Positions 8,278-17,779 of a DNA stretch of 64,000 nt are shown piece after piece. Source of the stretch: Mesorhizobium sp. M1B.F.Ca.ET.045.04.1.1 (GTDB taxonomy: Bacteria; Pseudomonadota; Alphaproteobacteria; Rhizobiales; Rhizobiaceae); the NCBI RefSeq assembly GCF_003952465.1, contig NZ_CP034448.1, positions 682,001-746,000 on the forward strand. The letters are read 5' to 3'. Both the position numbers and the translations under genes were made by a program. Below the pieces are notes generated by a model, which was not told the origin of the DNA, did no database searches, and worked only from the letters and a program-made list of their open reading frames with translations. Position 1 is the first letter of the stretch. Each line of letters opens with the position of its first letter.

Positions 8278-9171
8278 TCAAGGCACGATCAGCGTGCCGG
8301 CGCCGTGCTCGGTGAAGAGCTCGAGCAGCACCGAATGCGGCGTCTTGCCGTTGAGGATGACGACGCCCTCGACGCCGCGCTCGATCGCCTCGATGCAGGT
8401 CTCGACCTTCGGGATCATGCCGCCCGACACCGTGCCGTCCTTGATCAGCGCCTTGGCCTCGGCGACGGTCAATTCGTCGATCAGCTTCTTGTTCTTGTCG
8501 AGCACGCCGGGCACGTCGGTGAGGAAGAGCAGGCGCGAGGCGCGGCAGGCGCCGGCTATGGCGCCGGCAAACGTGTCGGCATTGATGTTGTAGGTGTGGC
8601 CGTCGCGGCCGGGCGCCACCGGCGCCAGCACCGGGATCATCTCCGAGCGCGCAAGCAGGTCGAGCAGCGTGCGGTCGACCTCGACCGGCTCGCCGACGAA
8701 GCCGAGATCCAGCACCCGCTCGATGTTGGAGTCCGGGTCGATCATCGTCTTGCGCGCCTTTTCGGCGAACACCATGTTGCCGTCCTTGCCGCAGAGCCCG
8801 ATCGCCCATTCGCCCTCGGCGTTGATCAGCGCCACGATCTCCTTGTTGATCGAGCCGGCCAGCACCATCTCGACGATCTCGACCGTCTTCTGGTCGGTGA
8901 CGCGCAGGCCGCCCTCGAACTTGGATTCGATGCCCATCTTGTTCAGCATCGCGCCGATCTGCGGCCCGCCGCCATGCACGACGATCGGATTGACGCCGGA
9001 CTGTTTCAGGAGCGCGATGTCGCGGGCAAAAGCCTTGCCGAGCTCGTTGTCGCCCATGGCATGGCCGCCATACTTCACCACCACGGTCTTATTCTCGTAG
9101 CGCTGCATGTAGGGCAGCGCCCTGGAAAGCAGCGCGGCCTGCATTTCGGCGGTGGCGGCGATATCCGTCAT
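8278..9171 (-). CDS. argB: Acetylglutamate kinase
   Basis: Phosphorylates N-acetylglutamate, the second step of arginine biosynthesis, in the cytosol. 297 residues, normal for the rhizobial form. Visible features of the amino-acid kinase fold: [11 protein letters not shown] near residue 33 (ATP phosphate binding), VHGGGPQIG near 64 (the glycine-rich substrate loop), and [14 protein letters not shown] with SGGMIPKV in the C-terminal nucleotide-binding half. The N-terminal helix ([20 protein letters not shown]) is of the type found in arginine-inhibited hexameric enzymes, so feedback inhibition is likely. In many rhizobia argB follows yidC and engB directly; here those genes are 11 kb away. Confidence 0.97.
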   Translation of the reverse strand: MTDIAATAEMQAALLSRALPYMQRYENKTVVVKYGGHAMGDNELGKAFARDIALLKQSGVNPIVVHGGGPQIGAMLNKMGIESKFEGGLRVTDQKTVEIVEMVLAGSINKEIVALINAEGEWAIGLCGKDGNMVFAEKARKTMIDPDSNIERVLDLGFVGEPVEVDRTLLDLLARSEMIPVLAPVAPGRDGHTYNINADTFAGAIAGACRASRLLFLTDVPGVLDKNKKLIDELTVAEAKALIKDGTVSGGMIPKVETCIEAIERGVEGVVILNGKTPHSVLLELFTEHGAGTLIVP

Positions 9172-9271
9172 CGATATGATCCCGGCTTGGCGTGAATGGC
9201 GGCGTCTTAGCGGGAATTGCCCCAGGCCGCAAACGGCTTTGCGGTCACAATGATGAAATCATGCGTGGGCG

Positions 9272-10768
9272 CTAGCCCGGCACCTTGAGCGGCGCGCGGC
9301 GCTGGAGCCATCCGGAGAGCTTCTCCATCTGCGCGGCGAGCGACAGCAGCGTCTCTTCGTCGCCGGGCCGCCCCGCGGCCTGGATGCCGAGCGGCAGGCC
9401 GCCCGCCGTGACATGCACAGGCAGCGCGATCGAAGGCTGGCCGCTGACATTGTGGATCGCCGGCCAATGGGTGAACCACAGGCTCTTGTCCATCAGCTGG
9501 CCGAACAGCGACTTGATCCTGAGCAGCCCGGTAAGGTGCAGCTTGTCGAGCGCGTTTTCGATGAGCTCGTCGGCGCCCTTCGCGTCCATCGCGCCGCAGG
9601 CGAGCGGCGGATGGGCGATGATCGGCATCAGCACGGCGTCGAAGCGCCCGGTCTCCTCGATCATCCGTCGCGCGGTGGCGTTGAGCCGCTGCACCGCGTC
9701 ATAGACTTCGCCGGCGGAAAGCATTTCGCCGAGGCGGCCGAGCACGCGCGTCGCGCGCTCGACCTCGCCGGCGACGGGACGGCCGACACGCAGCGCCTCG
9801 GCCCGCATCATGCCAGCAACCGCGGAGGCGACGCTCCTGCAGAAATCGGCCATGAACTCGCGGCCGATATAGGGCAGGTCGATCTCTTCCACCGTGTGCC
9901 CGCCCTCGCGCGCCAGCGCCACCGCCGTGTCCAAAGCTTCAAGCGTCTCGGCCGAGATCGGCAGGCCGAGCGGCGACTTGCGGTAGACGGCGAGGCCGAG
10001 CTTGCCGGGATCGCGCGCCGCGGCGGCCGCAAAGGAGCCCTTCGGTGCCGGCGCCGCGTAGGGCGACAGCGCGTCGGCGCCATGGGTCAGGTCGAGCAGG
10101 AGCGCTGTGTCGCGCACCGAGCGGCTGACGGCGTGATCGACGACCATGCCGTACCAGCTCTCGCTCACCAGCGGCGTCAGCGGCACCCGGCCGCGCGAGG
10201 TCTTCAAGCCGACGAGGCCGCTGCAGGCCGAAGGCACGCGGATCGAGCCGCCGCCGTCGGAAGCATGCGCGGCCGGCACCACGCCCGCGGCCACGAGCGC
10301 GGCTGAACCGCCCGACGAGCCGCCGGTCGTGTGGCCGGTATTCCAGGGATTGCGGGTGATGCCGAAGCGCGCCGATTCCGTCATTAGCCTGAGCCCATGC
10401 TCGGGCGAGGTGCTGGTGGCGATCGGGATCAGGCCGGCGGCCAGATAGCGCTCGACCATCACCGAGTTGAAATCCGCGGTGAAGGCCGGAATGCGGCTGC
10501 CGCCATGGATCGGCACGCCCTTGATGCCGATGCCGAGATCCTTCAGTGCGAAAGGCACGCCGGCGAGCGGCAGCTTGCGGTCGATCGCTTTCGCCCGCGC
10601 CCTGGCGGCATCGTAGAGCGGCGTGGCTATGGCGTTGATGTCGGGCCTTGTCGCCTCGGCGCGCGCGATCGCGGCGTCGACGAGCTCCTGCGGCGAGACG
10701 TCTTTCTTGTGCACGAGCTCGGCAAGTCCTGTCGCATCCTGTTCCCAAAGCACGCGTTCAATCGACAT
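9272..10768 (-). CDS. Amidase-signature family amidase
   Basis: 498 residues with the Ser-cisSer-Lys catalytic triad of the amidase-signature family: the lysine in GVPFALKDLGIG (near residue 77) and the glycine/serine-rich region TGGSSGGSAALVAAG followed by DGGGSIRVPSACSG (near residues 151-180). Cytosolic, no signal peptide. It hydrolyses carboxamides; whether the substrate is a drug-like amide, an aryl amide or an intermediate of allophanate type is not visible. GatA is less likely: no GatB or GatC neighbours, and an AS-family catabolic enzyme fits. The start at 10768 has GAGGGGG upstream. Divergent from the sigma factor gene. Confidence 0.9.
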   Translation of the reverse strand: MSIERVLWEQDATGLAELVHKKDVSPQELVDAAIARAEATRPDINAIATPLYDAARARAKAIDRKLPLAGVPFALKDLGIGIKGVPIHGGSRIPAFTADFNSVMVERYLAAGLIPIATSTSPEHGLRLMTESARFGITRNPWNTGHTTGGSSGGSAALVAAGVVPAAHASDGGGSIRVPSACSGLVGLKTSRGRVPLTPLVSESWYGMVVDHAVSRSVRDTALLLDLTHGADALSPYAAPAPKGSFAAAAARDPGKLGLAVYRKSPLGLPISAETLEALDTAVALAREGGHTVEEIDLPYIGREFMADFCRSVASAVAGMMRAEALRVGRPVAGEVERATRVLGRLGEMLSAGEVYDAVQRLNATARRMIEETGRFDAVLMPIIAHPPLACGAMDAKGADELIENALDKLHLTGLLRIKSLFGQLMDKSLWFTHWPAIHNVSGQPSIALPVHVTAGGLPLGIQAAGRPGDEETLLSLAAQMEKLSGWLQRRAPLKVPG

Positions 10769-10912
10769 CGCCGCCCCCTCTTTTGCGCAAGGCTATCGCA
10801 TGAAGCTGCAAATCGGAATCAGGATTCGACAGACTAGCGGCACGACAATCTTTGCCGGACCACGCGCCCGGCGCCCCGTTGCAAATAAATCGCAATCTTC
10901 TAATTTGCCTGC

Positions 10913-11452
10913 ATGGGGCCTCAGGACATCAGCAAGCTGATCGTCCGGACTTCGATGAAGGACCGGGCTGCGTTCGATCTGCTCTACAAGCAGACCAGCG
11001 GGAAACTTTTCGGCGTCTGTCTTCGTGTCTTGAGGGACAGGGGCGACGCGGAAGAAGCGCTTCAGGAGATCTTCGTCAAGATCTGGACGAAGGCGGACCG
11101 CTTCGCGGTTTCCGATCTGAGCCCGATTTCCTGGCTGGTGGCGATTGCGCGCAACCATGCGATCGATCGCATCCGGGCGCGGCGCAGTCCTTCCGCCAAC
11201 ATCGACGCAGCCCTCGACGTCGCCGATCCGACGCCGGGACCTGAGGCCATGGCTGTCGCGGGCGGCGAGACCGAACGCATCCACCATTGTCTCGACGAAT
11301 TGGAGAAAGACCGGGCCGCGGCGGTCCGGGGCGCCTATCTCAACGGCGAAAGCTATGCCGAGCTGGCGGAGCGCCACAAGGTTCCGCTGAACACGATGCG
11401 GACTTGGCTGCGGCGAAGCCTGCTCAAACTTAGAGAATGCCTGGAAAGATGA
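10913..11452 (+). CDS. ECF RNA polymerase sigma factor (SigK-like)
   Basis: 179-residue ECF sigma factor. Region 2 is clear: AFDLLYKQTSGKLFGVCLRVLRD, then DAEEALQEIFVKIW and WLVAIARNHAIDRIR. Region 4 has a helix-turn-helix, YAELAERHKVPLNTMRTWL. It overlaps the next gene by four bases (ATGA), the standard coupling of an ECF sigma factor with its anti-sigma factor. The ATG at 10913 has no good Shine-Dalgarno, so translation may be leaderless or start at ATG 10955. Probably regulates its own operon and nearby stress genes (fasciclin, MsrB), which is inference from adjacency. Confidence 0.92.
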   Translation: MGPQDISKLIVRTSMKDRAAFDLLYKQTSGKLFGVCLRVLRDRGDAEEALQEIFVKIWTKADRFAVSDLSPISWLVAIARNHAIDRIRARRSPSANIDAALDVADPTPGPEAMAVAGGETERIHHCLDELEKDRAAAVRGAYLNGESYAELAERHKVPLNTMRTWLRRSLLKLRECLER

Positions 11453-12171
11453 CGCTGGCGGAAAACAACGGACCGGAACGCGGAGGCGACGACCTGCTCG
11501 CCGCCGAATACATTCTCGGCGTTCTGACGGCCGACGAACGCCAGATCGTTTCCCGCCGCATCGACACCGAGACGGCGTTCGCCCGCCTGGTCGATGCCTG
11601 GGAGGTCCACTTCGCGCCGATGGCAGCCGCCTATGCGGCGGTCGAGCCTCCGGCATCGGTCAAGGCGGCGATCGACCGGCGGCTCTTTGCCTCTTCGGCC
11701 GCCACATCCGCCGCTCCCAGCGCCGCCGTCTGGTCGAGCCTCGCCTTCTGGCGCGGGCTTGCCGCCGCCGCGCTTGCCGCCTTGGCCGTCTTTGTCGCCC
11801 TGCCTTTCGTCAATCCGTCATTGCCGCCCCCCGAGACCAGGCTGGTTGCATCGCTCGCCGCCGACAACAGCAACGTCAAATACCTCGCCGTCTATGATGC
11901 CGCCCGTCACGAGGTCGGCCTCTCGCTCGTTTCCGGTGAGCGCGGCTCCGGCAAGGACTTCGAGCTGTGGATGATCGAGGGCAAGAACGTGCCGGTCTCG
12001 ATGGGCGTCATCCCGGCCGGTCAGACCGCGCGCATGGCGGTCACGCCGGCCGTCCAGCAGAAGCTGGCGCAGGGCGCTGTGCTCGCCGTCAGCCTCGAGC
12101 CGACAGGCGGTTCGCCGACCGGCCAGCCGACGGGTCCCGTCGTCGCCGCAGGTGACCTGAAAGGCATCTGA
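11449..12171 (+). CDS. Membrane anti-sigma factor (RskA-type)
   Basis: 240 residues. The N-terminal cytoplasmic part (about 1-70) has the anti-sigma pattern DLLAAEYILGVLTADERQIV; a single transmembrane helix (around residues 100-120, AAAALAALAVFVALPFV) leads to a periplasmic RskA domain with the family's AVSLEPTGGSPTGQPTGPV ending. The ATG at 11449 overlaps the sigma stop (ATGA) and has GGAAAG before it; an ATG at 11437 is less well placed. It would hold the sigma factor inactive at the membrane until an external signal triggers its proteolysis. No zinc-binding HxxxCxxC motif is present, so it is not a ChrR/ZAS-type redox sensor. Confidence 0.9.
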   Translation: MTLAENNGPERGGDDLLAAEYILGVLTADERQIVSRRIDTETAFARLVDAWEVHFAPMAAAYAAVEPPASVKAAIDRRLFASSAATSAAPSAAVWSSLAFWRGLAAAALAALAVFVALPFVNPSLPPPETRLVASLAADNSNVKYLAVYDAARHEVGLSLVSGERGSGKDFELWMIEGKNVPVSMGVIPAGQTARMAVTPAVQQKLAQGAVLAVSLEPTGGSPTGQPTGPVVAAGDLKGI

Positions 12172-12366
12172 TAATTTCAAAGGTTATCCGCAGTCTATCT
12201 GCCGGTCATGTGCCGGCATGAGCGATTTATATGCGCTTATGTGCAGCGCGTTCGAACTCAGATCGGAGAAGAAAAAATCTTCCAGGTTCGCGAAACTAAG
12301 TTTTTGATGCCTCGTATCTCCTCGCGTTCCCAACGACGGGAAAAACAACCCGAGGAGACTGATATC
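12172..12366. promoter_or_regulatory. Upstream region of the fasciclin gene
   Basis: 195 non-coding bases, AT-rich between 12255 and 12310, with GAGGAG at 12352-12357 serving ATG 12367. An ECF-type promoter driven by the sigma factor just upstream would be expected here, but I cannot assign -35 and -10 boxes with confidence. Confidence 0.35.
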
Positions 12367-12924
12367 ATGCGTAAACTCGCCACCCTTTTGCTTGCCTCGA
12401 CGATCGGCCTTTCCGCGCTCGGCGCCGTTGCCTATGCCGCCAATCCGATGGTCGGCGGCGCGCCGATGTATGCCAAGAAGAACATCATCGAGAATGCCGT
12501 CAATTCGAAGGACCACACCACGCTGGTCGCCGCCGTCAAGGCCGCGGGCCTTGTCGACACGCTGCAGGGCGCCGGCCCGTTCACCGTCTTCGCCCCGACC
12601 AACGAGGCTTTTGCCGCGCTGCCTGCCGGCACGGTCGAGACGCTGCTCAAGCCCGAGAACAAGGACAAGCTGACCAAGATCCTCACCTGCCACGTCATCG
12701 CCGCCAAGGCGCTGGCCGCCGACGTCGCCAAGATGGCCAAGGCCGACGGCGGCGCGCATGAGGTCAAGACGGTCGGCGGCTGCGCGCTGACGCTGAAGTC
12801 GGAGAAGGGCAAGGTCAGCGTGACCGACGAGAACGGCAACGTCGCCCATGTCACGATCGCCGACGTGCGCCAGTCGAACGGCGTCATCCACGTCATCGAC
12901 AAGGTTCTCTTGCCGAAGATGTAA
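12367..12924 (+). CDS. Secreted fasciclin (FAS1) domain protein
   Basis: 185 residues with a Sec signal peptide: K-R positive start, hydrophobic core TLLLASTIGLSALGAVA and an A-Y-A cleavage site near residue 25. The rest is one FAS1 domain: TLVAAVKAAGLVDTLQGAGP, FTVFAPTNEAFAALPAGTV (the H1 box), and a C-terminal HVTIADVRQSNGVIHVIDKV (the H2 box). Resembles the symbiotically induced Nex18-type proteins of rhizobia. FAS1 domains mediate adhesion or ligand binding outside the membrane; the precise role is unknown. It follows the sigma/anti-sigma pair and precedes MsrB, consistent with an envelope stress response group. Confidence 0.93.
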   Translation: MRKLATLLLASTIGLSALGAVAYAANPMVGGAPMYAKKNIIENAVNSKDHTTLVAAVKAAGLVDTLQGAGPFTVFAPTNEAFAALPAGTVETLLKPENKDKLTKILTCHVIAAKALAADVAKMAKADGGAHEVKTVGGCALTLKSEKGKVSVTDENGNVAHVTIADVRQSNGVIHVIDKVLLPKM

Positions 12925-13011
12925 CGAAAGGCTTGCTGTCGACGAACAGGCAGTAGTTCCTTCTGACCGGTCGCGTGGTTTTGTTTGTGTGTTCCGCGAT
13001 CGGTAAGCGTC

Positions 13012-13054
13012 CGCTCCGCGCCGTGGCTTCGTCATCGGAGCCCTGTGCGGAGCG
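13012..13054. other. Hairpin between the fasciclin and msrB genes
   Basis: CGCTCCGC (13012-13019) pairs with GCGGAGCG (13047-13054); a shorter inner stem GGCT/AGCC lies between them. No T-run follows. It may reduce readthrough from the fasciclin gene or form part of the msrB leader. Confidence 0.4.
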
Positions 13055-13133
13055 CCCGTCAAAGGGGCGTCAACGGCCTTTTGATTTCCCGTGGGCCGCT
13101 GAATCTGGCAAATAGACAGCAGGAGAAATGGTG

Positions 13134-13637
<504 letters not shown>

Positions 13638-13668
13638 GGCAGCACGTCGATCTCTTTTGGAAAAGACA

Positions 13669-13702
13669 TGACCCCGGAAATCGTCGCCGACTTCCGGGGT
13701 CA
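13669..13702. terminator. Strong hairpin between convergent msrB and MFS genes
   Basis: TGACCCCGGAA pairs perfectly over 11 bases with TTCCGGGGTCA around a 12-nt loop. On the plus strand it follows msrB by about 30 bases; on the minus strand it lies about 35 bases after the MFS gene, so it could serve both. Neither side has a long T-run. A small TCTTTT/AAAAGA stem precedes it. Confidence 0.6.
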
Positions 13703-13736
13703 CTCGTTGAGGACGCCAGGCGGGGGTTCCGGCTCC

Positions 13737-15341
13737 TCAATGGCCTCCGCCGCCACCGCCGCCCTGCTGGGCCGGCTTGTTGATGAACAGCACGAAAAAT
13801 CCGAGCGAGGCGAACAGCACGGTCAGCATCATGAACACGTCCATGAAGGACAGCAGCGCCGCCTGCTGATGGACCATGCCCGACAGCTTCGAGATCGCGG
13901 CACTGGTAGCATCGAGGCCGGCGGTCTGCTCGAAATTCAGCGTCATGTTCTGCAGCTTGGTCTGCGCGGCCTGGCTGCCCCACTCGACATGCTCGGAGAG
14001 CCTTGCGTAGTGGAAGGCGTTGCGGTCGATCAGCACCGTGTTGATGACGGCCAGGCCGACGGCGCCGCCGAGATTGCGGGTCAGGTTGAACAGGCCCGAC
14101 GCATTCTTCAGCCGCTCCGGCGGCAACGTGCCGAGCGCGATGTTGTTGATCGGCACCATGCACAGCATCATCGAGCAGCCGCGCAGGATCTGCGGGATCA
14201 GCAGTTCATAAAAATCCCAGTCGGCGGTGAGATGCGTCATCCACCATGTGCCGGTGGCGAAGCCGATGAAGCCGATCATCATCATCAGCCTGAGATCGAT
14301 CTTGTTCGACAGGATGCCGGCAACGGGTGCCGTGAAGAACATCGCCAGGCCGCTGACGAACAGCGCCTCGCCGATCATCATCGAATCGTAACCGCGGATA
14401 CGGCCGAGGAACACCGGATAGAGGTAGGTCAACCCGTAAAGGCCGATGCCGACGACGAAGGAGAACAGCGAGCCGAAGGCAAAGTTGACATTGGTGAAGG
14501 CCCGGAGGTCGACGATCGGCTCCTCGGCGGTGAAGACGCGCCAGAAGAAGATGATGCCGCCGATGGTCATGATGATGGCGCAGGCAAAGACGGCCGGCTC
14601 CTGCAGCCAGTCATGGTTCGGGCCTTCCTCCAATACATATTCCATGCATCCGAGGAAAGCGGCCATGCCGACGAGGCCCCACCAGTCGAACTTGGAGAAC
14701 AGCTTGAGGTTCGGCTTGTCGAAATCGATCAGCGACCAGGCGGCCGTCGCCACCAGGATGCCGGGCACGACATTGATCAGGAACAGCCAGTGCCAGGACA
14801 TGGCATGGCTGATATAGCCGCCGACCGTCGGACCGATGGTCGGCGCCAGCGTCGCCACCAGGCCGATCATCGGCGAGACGACGGCGCGCCGCGACGGCGG
14901 GAAGATGGTGAAGGCGGCCGCAAAGACGCTCGGGATCATGCCGCCGCCGATGAAACCCTGGATGGCGCGGTAGACGATCATCTGGTCGATGTTGGTCGCG
15001 GTCGCGGCGAGCGCGCTGGCCGCGGTGAAGCCGGCGGCGGCGATCGTGAACAGGACGCGCGTCGACAGCATCCGGCTGAGGAAGCCTGACAGCGGGATCA
15101 TCACCACTTCGGCGATCAGATAGGCGGTCTGCACCCACGGGATCTCGTCGGAGCTGGCGCTCAGGCCTGCCTGGATCTCGGCGAGCGATGCCGAGACGAT
15201 CTGGATGTCGAGGATCGCCATGAACATGCCGAACACCATCGCCAGGAAGGCGATGACGCGGCGCACCGGCATATGGTCGGCGGGCGCGGCGGCGGCCGGC
15301 CGTGCAGGCATTGATCCTGCGGTGATGGTTGCGGTTGCCAT
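13737..15341 (-). CDS. emrB: DHA2 family drug efflux permease (EmrB/QacA type)
   Basis: 534-residue inner-membrane drug:H+ antiporter with 14 predicted helices. DHA2 signatures: FGMFMAILDIQIVSASL in helix 1, the WVQTAYLIAEVVMIPL helix, and LSRMLSTRVLFTIAAAGF with the MFS loop. The C-terminus ends in a glycine/histidine-rich tail. Start chosen at ATG 15341 with GGGAG upstream rather than an upstream start at 15383, which would add 14 non-conserved residues. It is co-transcribed behind the HlyD-type adaptor gene (71-base gap), the usual emrA-emrB order, and the divergent TetR gene likely represses both. Substrate unknown; an outer-membrane TolC would be encoded elsewhere. Confidence 0.93.
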   Translation of the reverse strand: MATATITAGSMPARPAAAAPADHMPVRRVIAFLAMVFGMFMAILDIQIVSASLAEIQAGLSASSDEIPWVQTAYLIAEVVMIPLSGFLSRMLSTRVLFTIAAAGFTAASALAATATNIDQMIVYRAIQGFIGGGMIPSVFAAAFTIFPPSRRAVVSPMIGLVATLAPTIGPTVGGYISHAMSWHWLFLINVVPGILVATAAWSLIDFDKPNLKLFSKFDWWGLVGMAAFLGCMEYVLEEGPNHDWLQEPAVFACAIIMTIGGIIFFWRVFTAEEPIVDLRAFTNVNFAFGSLFSFVVGIGLYGLTYLYPVFLGRIRGYDSMMIGEALFVSGLAMFFTAPVAGILSNKIDLRLMMMIGFIGFATGTWWMTHLTADWDFYELLIPQILRGCSMMLCMVPINNIALGTLPPERLKNASGLFNLTRNLGGAVGLAVINTVLIDRNAFHYARLSEHVEWGSQAAQTKLQNMTLNFEQTAGLDATSAAISKLSGMVHQQAALLSFMDVFMMLTVLFASLGFFVLFINKPAQQGGGGGGGH

Positions 15342-15412
15342 TTGATGGGCTCCCTGAAACAGGCTGGGCGGCTCAGCACTCAATCAGCCACTGAACCGCC
15401 CCCCAAAAGTGC

Positions 15413-16597
15413 CTAGTTCGTCGTCGAGGCCGGCGCGGTGCGGCTGTCGGCGGCGACGACGACGCTCAAGCCGGCGCGCAGCTTGCCGGTCTTCAGCACA
15501 TCGGCCGGCACGTCGATGCGGACCGGAACACGCTGCACGACCTTGGTGAAGTTGCCGGTGGCGTTTTCCGGCGGCAGCAGCGAGAACACCGCGCCAGAGG
15601 CCGGCGCCAGCGACGAAACCGTGCCTTCGAAGGTCTGGCCGTCGATGGCGTCGACGGTGATGCTGACCTTCTCGCCGGGCACCAGCCGGCCGAGCTGCGT
15701 CTCCTTGAAGTTGCCGACGATGTAGAGCTTGTCCATCGGCACGACGACGGCGAGCTTCTGGCCGGGGCTGACGAGGTCGCCCTGCTCGACCGAGCGGTTG
15801 CCGACGACGCCGTCATAGGGCGCCTTGAGCACGGTGAAGGAAAGGTCGCGCTGGGCCTTGTCGCGGGTGAGCTGCAGCGAGGCGAGTGTGCTCGCCTGCT
15901 CCGCGCGCTGGGCTTCGAGCACGCCGATATTGGCCTGCGCCGCGGTGATCTGCGCGTCGGCGCCGGCAAGAGCGGCCTTGGCCTGGTCGAGCGCCGTCTG
16001 GGCATCGTCGAGCTGCGCCTGCGTGCCGACATGGGTCTTGAGCAGCTGCGCCGCGCGGTCCTGGGCGCGCGCCGCATTGTCGGCGGCGGCCTGGTCGGCG
16101 ATCTTCTGCGCCTCGGCCTGCGCCAGCGAGGCCTGGGCCGCCTTGGTCTGGGCGTCGATGCGGTCGAGCGTCTTCGCCAAGGTCGCGATCTGCGCCTCGG
16201 CCTGGGCAACGGCGATTTTATAGTCGCCGTCGTCGATGACGAACAGCGGATCGCCGGCCTTGACCTGCTGATTCTCGCTCACCAGGACCTTATCCACATA
16301 ACCGGAGATCTTCGGCGACACGAACGACATATCGGCCTGGACATAGGCGTCGTCGGTGGAGATCATGAACCGGCCGTCGCTCCAGTAGTTGTAGCCGTAC
16401 CAGGAGCCGGCGCCGAGGAGGGCAAGCCCGATGATCGGCAGGAGGAACGAACGGACAGAGCGCTTCTTCTTGACCGGCGCTTCGACAGGCGCGACGGGTA
16501 CGGGCTGCAGAGGCACTTCCGGAGCTTCGGTCGACGGCTGGACCTTGGCGTTGGGAAACGTACGGACTTCGGCGGTGGCGGGCGCGTTCGAGGACAT
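15413..16597 (-). CDS. emrA: HlyD/EmrA family periplasmic adaptor of the efflux pump
   Basis: 394-residue membrane fusion protein. After a cytoplasmic N-terminus (about 1-48) there is a single anchor helix LPIIGLALLGAGSWYGYNYW, then a lipoyl-like half motif (SGYVDKVLVSENQQVKAGD), a long coiled-coil hairpin rich in A and Q (about 130-240), the second lipoyl half and a beta-barrel. It bridges the inner-membrane permease to an outer-membrane channel. First gene of the pump operon; its 5' end faces the TetR gene, with two inverted-repeat operators between them. Confidence 0.93.
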   Translation of the reverse strand: MSSNAPATAEVRTFPNAKVQPSTEAPEVPLQPVPVAPVEAPVKKKRSVRSFLLPIIGLALLGAGSWYGYNYWSDGRFMISTDDAYVQADMSFVSPKISGYVDKVLVSENQQVKAGDPLFVIDDGDYKIAVAQAEAQIATLAKTLDRIDAQTKAAQASLAQAEAQKIADQAAADNAARAQDRAAQLLKTHVGTQAQLDDAQTALDQAKAALAGADAQITAAQANIGVLEAQRAEQASTLASLQLTRDKAQRDLSFTVLKAPYDGVVGNRSVEQGDLVSPGQKLAVVVPMDKLYIVGNFKETQLGRLVPGEKVSITVDAIDGQTFEGTVSSLAPASGAVFSLLPPENATGNFTKVVQRVPVRIDVPADVLKTGKLRAGLSVVVAADSRTAPASTTN

Positions 16598-16628
16598 GGT
16601 AATCTCTCTGGAGTAGGTCAGTCAGACT

Positions 16629-16642
16629 GAACCGTTCGGTTC
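16629..16642. promoter_or_regulatory. Inverted repeat GAACCG-TT-CGGTTC, probable TetR operator 1
   Basis: A 6-bp perfect dyad 32 bases from the emrA start. It shares the pattern GAACCG-N2-NGGTTC with a second site 50 bases further on. Sites of this form between a TetR gene and a divergent pump are typical of local repressors. Confidence 0.7.
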
Positions 16643-16690
16643 GAATTGCTGATTGACATAGCGTGTAAAGAGGCCCATATCAAGTGCAAA

Positions 16691-16708
16691 TCGAACCGCT
16701 TGGTTCGA
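16691..16708. promoter_or_regulatory. Inverted repeat TCGAACC-GCTT-GGTTCGA, probable TetR operator 2
   Basis: A 7-bp perfect dyad with a 4-nt centre, 25 bases before the TetR start codon. Together with the first site it would let the regulator control both its own gene and the pump. Confidence 0.72.
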
Positions 16709-16732
16709 AATATTTCGTGAGGTGTGACTTTA

Positions 16733-17431
16733 ATGGTCGAAACGACAGCGGACAGCGATCTGCTCGACCTGCGCAAAGGCCGTCCGGCGGCCGGGCAGGA
16801 TCCGGTCAAGCGGGCCCAGATCATCGAAGGCGCGCGCCGCGTCTTCATCGACAAAGGCTTCGAGGCCGCCTCGATGAACGACATCACGCGCGAGGCCGGC
16901 GTCTCCAAGGGCACGATCTACGTCTATTTCGCCAACAAGGAAGAGCTGTTCGAGGCCCTCATCGAGGAAGAGCGCGGCACCATCTTCAGGAACATGTATG
17001 AGGTGCTCGACCATTTCGAGGACCTGCGCAAGACGCTGGTGAAGTTCGGCACGGTGCTCTCGGCCAAGATCACCTCGGCCAAGGTCATCCAGGCGCAGCG
17101 CACGGTGGTCGGCGCCTCCGACAGGATTCCCGAGCTTGGCGCCCGCTTTTACGAGCGCGGGCCGAAGCGCGGCCACGACAAGGTGATGGTCTTCCTCAAT
17201 GAAGCCGTCGAACGCGGCCTGCTTGCGATCGACGATGTCGACCTCGCCGCCTACCAGTTCACCGAGCTGTGCCTGGCCGGCCTCTTCCGCCAGTGCATCT
17301 TCTCTTATCGTACCAAGGCGCCGAGCCCGGCCGAGATCGAGCATGTCGTCCGCTCCGGCGTCAACGTCTTCCTGAAGGCCTACGGCACCGAAAAGCTCGC
17401 CGCCGAGGAGAAGGTATCGGAATCGGTCTGA
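16733..17431 (+). CDS. TetR/AcrR family repressor of the divergent efflux pump
   Basis: 232 residues. Residues about 25-75 hold the TetR helix-turn-helix: RAQIIEGARRVFIDKGFEAA, MNDITREAGVSKGTIYVYF, and NKEELFEALIEEE. The rest is a helical ligand-binding domain ending in a TetR_C-like region. ATG 16733 follows GAGGTG; GTG at 16724 is an alternative. Divergent from emrA-emrB with two matching operators between the genes, so it very likely represses the pump until a substrate drug binds. Confidence 0.93.
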   Translation: MVETTADSDLLDLRKGRPAAGQDPVKRAQIIEGARRVFIDKGFEAASMNDITREAGVSKGTIYVYFANKEELFEALIEEERGTIFRNMYEVLDHFEDLRKTLVKFGTVLSAKITSAKVIQAQRTVVGASDRIPELGARFYERGPKRGHDKVMVFLNEAVERGLLAIDDVDLAAYQFTELCLAGLFRQCIFSYRTKAPSPAEIEHVVRSGVNVFLKAYGTEKLAAEEKVSESV

Positions 17432-17502
17432 GCTAGGCGCTTGTCGGTTCGTCGTCCTTCGGCGGAGAACGCCGCTGCAGTGTAGAAATCCGAAGCGTCG
17501 CG

Positions 17503-17672
17503 GGACAGCACCCCCTCTGGCCTGCCGGCCATCTCCCCCTCAAGGGGGGAGATCGGATGTCGCTTCGGCTTTCGCAAAAATTGTCGACGTCGAAAGAAGA
17601 GCGCCGCGCCTAAGCCGCCAATCTCCCCCCTTGAGGGGGAGATGTCCGGCAGCACAGAGGGGGGTGCTGTCC
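17503..17672. repeat. Large palindromic intergenic element with CTCCCCC arms (copy 1)
   Basis: The ends GGACAGCACC / GGTGCTGTCC are inverted repeats. Nested inside are CATCTCCCCCTCAAGGGG and CTCCCCCCTTGAGGGGGAG, each also a hairpin, around a less conserved centre of about 60 bases. The element lies in the 348-base gap between the TetR and ftsK genes, which holds no gene that I can see. Three related elements occur at 20297, 59922 and 62215. Confidence 0.8.
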
Positions 17673-17779
17673 CGCCAGCGTTTCGATCTCCCGATCGCCT
17701 CCTTCGCGAGCCTGCCGGAAGGGCTTGTTAACCATCGGTTCCTATGTCTCGGGACACCTCCGTTCGATGAGTCTCGAGA

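Noticed and set aside
13668..15089. 473-codon plus-strand frame opposite emrB
   Set aside because: Antisense shadow; composition rich in H, D, R and Q with no domain, while the minus frame encodes a full DHA2 permease.
17503..17672. Rho-independent terminator
   Set aside because: Same design recurs at four places as a 150-185 bp element; better called a repeat family, although it may end transcripts.
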